Shown here one piece after another: positions 14,650-18,792 of a stretch of 18,792 nucleotides of DNA. Made by a program: the position numbers and the translations under genes. The notes beneath the pieces were generated by a model that worked only from the letters and a program-made list of their open reading frames with translations, did not search any database and was not told the DNA's origin. The DNA comes from Bacillota bacterium (GTDB taxonomy: Bacteria > Bacillota > Bacilli > Paenibacillales > NBRC-103111): NCBI GenBank assembly GCA_023391955.1, contig JAEWAA010000371.1, forward strand, positions 1 through 18,792, in the 5' to 3' direction. Each line of letters starts with the position of its first letter. The first letter of the stretch is position 1.

Positions 14650-16545
14650 ATGACAGGATATACAGCAGGCGAATACGAAGTGATCGTTGTCGGCGCAGGC
14701 CATGCAGGCTGTGAAGCCGCATTGGCTGCTGCCCGTATGGGCTGCCGGACGTTGCTTCTGACTATAAATTTGGATATGGTAGCGTTTATGCCTTGTAACC
14801 CGTCTATCGGCGGTCCGGCCAAGGGACATGTGGTCCGGGAGATTGACGCGCTGGGCGGAGAGATGGGCCGGAATATCGATAAGACTTATATCCAGCTCCG
14901 CACGTTGAATACAGGCAAGGGTCCGGCGGTGCATGCCTTGCGCGCTCAGGCGGATAAGGTGCTGTACCAACGGACCATGAAGGAAACCATTGAGAAGACT
15001 CCTAACATGACCATGATCCAAGGGATGGTGGAGGAGCTGGTGGTAGAGGACGGAATTTGCCGTGGTGTCGTGACCAAAACCGGCGCACGGTATTTGTCGA
15101 AAACGGTTGTCATTACCACAGGTACCTATCTGCGGGGCAGGGTCATTATCGGGGAGCTGATGTACGAAAGCGGGCCGAACAACCAACAGCCTTCCGTCCG
15201 CTTGTCGTCTTGTTTGAAGGAGCTTGGCTTCCAGCTTGTCCGCTTCAAAACAGGGACACCGCCGCGGGTACACGGCAGCACCATTGACTTCTCCAAAACC
15301 GAGATTCAGCCCGGGGATGAAAAACCCCGTTTCTTTTCCTTCGAAACAGAGGAAGAGATACCTAACCAGCTGCCTTGTTGGCTGACCTATACATCCGAGG
15401 ATACCCATCGGATTATTCAGGATAATCTTCACCGGGCGCCCATGTTCTCCGGTGCGATTGAGGGCACTGGCCCCCGGTACTGTCCGTCTATCGAGGACAA
15501 AATTGTCCGTTTTGCCGATAAGCCCAAGCATCAGATTTTCCTGGAGCCGGAAGGCCGCAATACCTCGGAATACTATGTGCAGGGACTGTCAACCAGTATG
15601 CCGGAGGATGTGCAATTGGAGATTTTACGGTCCATTCCCGGTCTGGAAAAGGTACAGATGATGCGGACGGGTTATGCCATCGAATATGATGCCGTTGTGC
15701 CTACGCAGTTGAAGCCTAGTCTGGAAACCAAGCTGGTGGATGGGTTGTTTACCGCGGGTCAAATAAATGGCACTTCCGGCTACGAAGAAGCCGCAGGACA
15801 AGGCATTATAGCCGGGATTAACGCGGCACGTAAGGTGCAGGGTAAGGATGCGGTAGTATTGGACCGTTCCGAAGCTTACATCGGCGTGCTTATCGACGAC
15901 CTGGTGACCAAGGGCACCAATGATCCGTACCGGTTGTTGACCTCCCGTGCGGAATACCGTCTGCTGCTCCGCAATGACAATGCGGATCTGCGCCTGACTC
16001 CCATCGGCTATGACATCGGCTTGATTTCTCCTCAGCGCTTTGCTCGATTTGAGGAAAAGCGGAACCAAATTGCCGGAGAGCTGGAGCGTCTTAAAACCAC
16101 CAGAGTCCGTCCTGAGGAGACAATCCAGCAGGTACTGGAAGAGGCAGGAACAGTTGTTTTGAACAATTCGGTGGATCTGCTGTCTCTGCTGCGCCGTCCG
16201 GAAATTACCATGGATCATATCGAACGGATTGCTCCGGCACCTGTGCAGCTGCGGGAGGATGTGAAGGAACAGGTAGAGATTGAGGTCAAATACGCCGGCT
16301 ACATTGAAAAGCAGCTTCAACAGGTAGACCGGCTTCGCAAGATGGAGCAGAAGCGGATTCCGGAGGATATTGACTATACTCCGATCCACGGATTGGCTAA
16401 TGAAGCCAAACAGAAGCTGGAACAGATTCGCCCCATCTCCATCGGGCAGGCATCACGTATTGCAGGTGTAACCCCTGCGGACATTTCAATTTTGCTGGTT
16501 TATCTGGAGCATTATAACCAAGTACGGGCGGCGAAGCTTTCATGA
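14650..16545 (+). CDS. mnmG: tRNA uridine-5-carboxymethylaminomethyl modification enzyme MnmG
   Basis: A 631-residue FAD-dependent partner of MnmE in wobble-uridine modification. The FAD-binding dinucleotide fold is VIVVGAGHAGCEAALAAARMG with GAGHAG at 15-20. The family signatures GPRYCPSIEDKIVRF and GQINGTSGYEEAAGQGIIAG are complete. The C-terminal helical domain that contacts MnmE includes IDYTPIHGLANEAKQKLEQI. Length is standard (about 630). AGGAGGTG lies six bases before the ATG at 14650; the codon at 14641 belongs to the ribosome site and is not the start. The last four bases overlap the rsmG start (ATGA), so translation is coupled. Confidence 0.98.
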   Translation: MTGYTAGEYEVIVVGAGHAGCEAALAAARMGCRTLLLTINLDMVAFMPCNPSIGGPAKGHVVREIDALGGEMGRNIDKTYIQLRTLNTGKGPAVHALRAQADKVLYQRTMKETIEKTPNMTMIQGMVEELVVEDGICRGVVTKTGARYLSKTVVITTGTYLRGRVIIGELMYESGPNNQQPSVRLSSCLKELGFQLVRFKTGTPPRVHGSTIDFSKTEIQPGDEKPRFFSFETEEEIPNQLPCWLTYTSEDTHRIIQDNLHRAPMFSGAIEGTGPRYCPSIEDKIVRFADKPKHQIFLEPEGRNTSEYYVQGLSTSMPEDVQLEILRSIPGLEKVQMMRTGYAIEYDAVVPTQLKPSLETKLVDGLFTAGQINGTSGYEEAAGQGIIAGINAARKVQGKDAVVLDRSEAYIGVLIDDLVTKGTNDPYRLLTSRAEYRLLLRNDNADLRLTPIGYDIGLISPQRFARFEEKRNQIAGELERLKTTRVRPEETIQQVLEEAGTVVLNNSVDLLSLLRRPEITMDHIERIAPAPVQLREDVKEQVEIEVKYAGYIEKQLQQVDRLRKMEQKRIPEDIDYTPIHGLANEAKQKLEQIRPISIGQASRIAGVTPADISILLVYLEHYNQVRAAKLS

Positions 16546-17267
16546 GTCAGGATATGGTAGTGGAACAATTCAGCGCCCGGGTCAGAGAGCACGGGTTGGA
16601 ATTAAGCAGCCGCCAGCTGGAGCAATTCGAGATTTACTACCGTGAGCTGGTGGACTGGAACGAGAAGATGAACCTGACGGCCATTACAGAGCGGGAACAG
16701 GTTTATCTCAAGCATTTCTATGATTCTTTAACCTTAGCTTTTCATGTCAAGCTGGAATCGGTATCCACCATGGCGGATATTGGCGCCGGAGCGGGTTTTC
16801 CATCCATTCCACTCAAAATTGCATTTCCCCACTTGAAGCTGACGATTGTGGATTCCCTAAACAAGCGGATCCACTTTCTGAATCATCTGGCCGAGCAGCT
16901 TCAGCTTCAGGATGTGAAGGCGATCCATGCTAGAGCCGAGGAAGCAGGGCGGAATAAGGAGCTGCGGGACCGGTTCGACCTGGTAACGGCAAGAGCGGTG
17001 GCTAGGCTGTCCGTTCTGAATGAGCTATGTTTGCCATTTGTCCGTCCCGGTGGAATTTTCGCCGCTATGAAAAGTGCACAAACCTCTGACGAGCTTCAGG
17101 AAGCAAAACGATCCATTGTGCTTTTGAAGGGGAAGCTGGAGACAGTCCATACCTTCATTCTTCCGGTAGAGGAAGCCGAGCGGAATATTGTTGTCTTGAC
17201 GAAAACGGATTTAACACCGGCTAAATATCCAAGAAAACCGGGAACTCCCGGAAAAGAGCCGCTTTAG
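16542..17267 (+). CDS. rsmG: 16S rRNA (guanine-N7) methyltransferase RsmG
   Basis: A 241-residue S-adenosylmethionine-dependent methyltransferase that modifies a guanine in the 530 loop of 16S rRNA; loss is known to give low-level streptomycin resistance. The N-terminal YYRELVDWNEKMNLTAI and HFYDSLT motifs, the cofactor-binding loop ADIGAGAGFPSIPLKI (about 78-93), and FDLVTARAVARLSVL with the conserved R-A-V-A are all present. It overlaps mnmG by four bases. The 3' end contains a palindrome CCGGGA/TCCCGG (17238-17251). A GAGCC/GGCTC hairpin (17256-17271) spans the stop codon with only a weak T-rich tail, so termination there looks incomplete. Confidence 0.97.
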   Translation: MSQDMVVEQFSARVREHGLELSSRQLEQFEIYYRELVDWNEKMNLTAITEREQVYLKHFYDSLTLAFHVKLESVSTMADIGAGAGFPSIPLKIAFPHLKLTIVDSLNKRIHFLNHLAEQLQLQDVKAIHARAEEAGRNKELRDRFDLVTARAVARLSVLNELCLPFVRPGGIFAAMKSAQTSDELQEAKRSIVLLKGKLETVHTFILPVEEAERNIVVLTKTDLTPAKYPRKPGTPGKEPL

Positions 17268-17289
17268 GCTCATTTATAATAAATAATAA

Positions 17290-17305
17290 TGTTTCACGTG
17301 GAACA
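17290..17305. other. parS: parS site for ParB/Spo0J
   Basis: TGTTTCACGTGGAACA is a full match to the Bacillus parS consensus when read on the minus strand (TGTTNCACGTGAAACA, with C at N). It lies between rsmG and noc, close to the origin and beside soj, as expected for a centromere-like site that loads Spo0J and condensin. I saw no second site in the window. Confidence 0.93.
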
Positions 17306-17308
17306 AAT

Positions 17309-17339
17309 AAGGAGTCTCTTCGGAATGTTGAGGCTCCTT
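17309..17339 (+). other. Hairpin downstream of parS, pairing a ribosome-binding-like AAGGAG
   Basis: AAGGAGTCTC (17309-17318) pairs with GAGGCTCCTT (17330-17339) over ten positions with one G-U, loop of 11 bases. GCCTTG rather than a T run follows, so it is a poor terminator. AAGGAG lies in the left arm and the ATG of a small reading frame (17325) lies in the loop, so it could instead hide that ribosome site. Confidence 0.55.
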
Positions 17340-17453
17340 GCCTTGTGGTCGGTTAATCACTATAACCTGCTACAAATAGTTGATGGGGAATTTTTCATTA
17401 TTGCCAATGTCAAGCAGGAATTAGACGGAAATACGGAGAATGAATATAAGTAG
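17325..17453 (+). CDS. Possible 42-residue small protein between parS and noc
   Basis: An ATG at 17325, ten bases after AAGGAG, opens 42 codons ending at TAG 17451-17453. The product starts with a short hydrophobic stretch MLRLLALWSV, continues LLQIVDGEFFIIANVK and ends in an acidic, polar tail (DGNTENEYK). Codon choice looks protein-like to the eye. I recognise no family. It lies in the same direction as rsmG and noc and 39 bases before the noc ATG. The alternative is chance, or a decayed gene remnant. Its ribosome site is enclosed in the hairpin at 17309-17339. Confidence 0.3.
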   Translation: MLRLLALWSVNHYNLLQIVDGEFFIIANVKQELDGNTENEYK

Positions 17454-17492
17454 CCAAGTATCTGACGACGAAAATGGGTGAATGAAAAACCT

Positions 17493-18308
17493 ATGAAAGA
17501 GCAATTATCCAAATTATTCGGATTGGTGGAAAAGCCCTCCGGCGATGAAGTCAAACAGCTTCCGCTGGACCAGATTGTGCCTAGTCCTTTTCAGCCGCGG
17601 ACCATTTTTGATGAAGAACGGATCGATGAGCTCTGCCAAACCATCAAGACCCACGGGGTGATTCAGCCCATAGTAGTTCGGGTCCGCGATGGTGTTTTTG
17701 AGATCATTGCCGGTGAACGCCGGTTCCGTGCTGTCAAAAAGCTCGGTATGGAGAGTATTCCGGCCATTATCCGGGAATTTAATGATTCACAAGCTGCATC
17801 CATTGCCCTTATTGAGAATTTGCAGCGGGAGGGTCTCACCTCTATAGAAGAGGCGATGGCTTATCAGCAGCTTATTGAGCTGCATCAGCTGACTCAAGAA
17901 AGTCTGGCCCAACGTCTCGGCAAAAGCCAGTCTACCATCGCTAACAAGATTAGACTGCTTCAGCTCAGTGAACCCGTTAAGCAGGCTTTGCTGGACCGTA
18001 AAATCACGGAGCGGCATGCACGAGCGTTATTGGCGTTGGATACAGAAGAGCTTCAGGTGAAGGTGCTGCAGGATATTCTCACCAAGGAATTGAATGTGAA
18101 GCAGACGGAAGCACGAGTGCAGTTCTATTTGGAAACCCAAAAGATTAAAAAGTCCAAACGGGTTTTCTATGGCAAAAGTGTCCGTCTGGCCTTGAACACC
18201 ATTCGCCAATCGGTCAGCATGGTGGCCGATACCGGTATGCAAATTAAGACCGATGAGAAGGATTACGAGGACCACTATGAAATCATTATCCGGATCCCCA
18301 AGCAATAA
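17493..18308 (+). CDS. noc: Nucleoid occlusion protein Noc
   Basis: A 271-residue ParB-family CTP-binding protein that spreads on DNA, contacts the membrane and blocks Z-ring assembly over the nucleoid. The N-terminus MKEQLSKLFGLVEK fits the Noc membrane-targeting amphipathic helix. The CTPase motif is GERRFRA (74-80), followed by ENLQRE (108-113). The helix-turn-helix (about 133-157) reads GKSQSTIANKIRLL; QSTIANK is the Noc pattern, unlike RPHIANH of Spo0J. The C-terminal dimer region contains ALNTIRQSVSMV and ends IIIRIPKQ. I chose ATG 17493 because it gives the family N-terminus and has GGGTGA 11 bases upstream. An in-frame GTG at 17478 would add five residues and has no ribosome site. Its position between rsmG and soj is standard. 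Confidence 0.94.
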   Translation: MKEQLSKLFGLVEKPSGDEVKQLPLDQIVPSPFQPRTIFDEERIDELCQTIKTHGVIQPIVVRVRDGVFEIIAGERRFRAVKKLGMESIPAIIREFNDSQAASIALIENLQREGLTSIEEAMAYQQLIELHQLTQESLAQRLGKSQSTIANKIRLLQLSEPVKQALLDRKITERHARALLALDTEELQVKVLQDILTKELNVKQTEARVQFYLETQKIKKSKRVFYGKSVRLALNTIRQSVSMVADTGMQIKTDEKDYEDHYEIIIRIPKQ

Positions 18309-18357
18309 TCCCGAATTGTTCCTGTCAACAGCATATGCTGGTGTGCATATATAAAAA

Positions 18358-18394
18358 ACAGAGGTCGGATTGATCGACGGCCTTTGTTTTTTTG
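18358..18394 (+). terminator. Intrinsic terminator after noc
   Basis: ACAGAGGTCG (18358-18367) pairs with CGGCCTTTGT or its near register (to 18387), including two G-U pairs, and is followed by TTTTTTTG. It isolates noc from soj. Confidence 0.8.
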
Positions 18395-18466
18395 TTGCTT
18401 TTAATCATTTGTGGCCAATTGTTATAGAAATATTCATAGATTTGAAGAGATGTCGGAACATTTCTA

Positions 18467-18495
18467 TTAAGATGCCAAGAGGATTGTGCTATACT
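18467..18495 (+). promoter_or_regulatory. Candidate promoter for soj
   Basis: An extended -10, TGCTATACT (TATACT at 18490-18495), has TTAAGA (18467-18472, four of six) 17 bases upstream. It lies between the noc terminator and soj, which needs its own promoter. The rest of the 364-base noc-soj gap holds a 12-base palindrome CAGCATATGCTG (18329-18340), the terminator and a coding-like stretch near 18486-18623; I see nothing else in it. Confidence 0.45.
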
Positions 18496-18672
18496 TAAGT
18501 TTGAGTCTCCGAAACCGATTCCATCTTTTTGGGGATGCGGAATTTGTCGCAAACCAGCAGAAGCAGGCGGTGAAGGCCGCGCCAAATGCGAAGCTCATCA
18601 TCACTTATCCAGCCTATGGCTAGGACCAGTGATTGGAGTAGGGTACTTACTAATAGTTTGAGGTGAATGGGT

Positions 18673-18792
18673 TTGTCTAAAATAATTGCAGTAACCAACC
18701 AGAAGGGCGGAGTGGGGAAAACCACCACATCCGTGAATCTAGGCGCATCCCTGGCTAGCTTAGGGAAAAGGGTGCTCCTGGTGGATATTGAC
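18673..18792 (+). CDS. soj: Chromosome partitioning ATPase Soj (ParA), 5' part only
   Basis: The first 40 codons of a ParA-type ATPase, cut by the window end. The protein begins MSKIIAVTNQKGGVGKTTTS, with the deviant Walker A motif KGGVGKTT (11-18), then LGKRVLLVDID, which opens the A' region. Soj works with Spo0J at parS in origin segregation and, in Bacillus subtilis, modulates DnaA. I set the start at TTG 18673, six bases after AGGTGA. An in-frame ATG at 18667 sits directly against that ribosome site and is too close for normal initiation, though the two differ by only two residues. The parS site at 17290 and, presumably, spo0J beyond the edge complete the system. Confidence 0.95.
   Translation, partial: MSKIIAVTNQKGGVGKTTTSVNLGASLASLGKRVLLVDID

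Noticed and set aside
14353..15531. Minus-strand open frame across mnmE and mnmG
   Set aside because: It spans two complete plus-strand genes and their ribosome site, and the translation has no recognisable motifs.
18329..18340. 12-base palindrome CAGCATATGCTG after noc
   Set aside because: It is perfect but short and isolated, and the noc terminator just downstream explains the region; no operator family fits.
1..18792. CRISPR array, insertion sequence, prophage or genomic island
   Set aside because: No spaced direct repeats, transposase, integrase or attachment-like duplications were seen; the gene order is the standard conserved origin region.

Overview
This window is the chromosomal replication-origin neighbourhood of a spore-forming Firmicute, most likely Paenibacillaceae. 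The reasons are the gene order around dnaA, the presence of Noc, RemB (YaaB), Jag and a lipoprotein-type YidC/SpoIIIJ, AGGAGG-type ribosome binding sites with frequent GTG/TTG starts, the moderately GC-rich coding sequence, and an HD-GYP gene directly after gyrA. The family assignment is inference from gene content.

Left arm (minus strand, reading away from the origin): dnaA, dnaN, yaaA (S4 domain), recF, remB, gyrB, gyrA, then an HD-GYP gene. The arm ends in an intrinsic terminator at 98-134. A strong SigA-type promoter at 19-48 fires leftward out of the window. Replication initiation (DnaA), the sliding clamp (DnaN), gap repair (RecF) and gyrase sit together in a loosely coupled series.

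Origin: it is bipartite. An upstream lobe (10525-10742) holds a cluster of DnaA boxes. A downstream lobe between dnaA and dnaN (8945-9074) holds DnaA boxes, a short GC-rich spacer, a DnaA-trio-like run and AT-rich DNA, in the order known from the Bacillus subtilis unwinding region. A Spo0A-box-like TGTCGAA abuts one DnaA box.

Right arm (plus strand): rpmH, rnpA, yidC (spoIIIJ), jag, mnmE, mnmG, rsmG, a parS site, noc, and the start of soj (parA), which the window edge cuts. Clear intrinsic terminators follow rpmH, jag and noc. Transcription in both arms runs with fork movement.

Almost everything is core housekeeping. The points that stand out are: an in-frame amber stop at codon 39 of yaaA; a possible 42-residue small ORF between parS and noc whose ribosome binding site is paired in a hairpin; a structured, non-coding rpmH-rnpA gap lying behind a strong terminator; a possible 34-codon upstream ORF that ends flush on the rpmH start; and a coding-like stretch before soj. 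I saw no mobile element, CRISPR array, tRNA or rRNA, and no novel multi-gene system.
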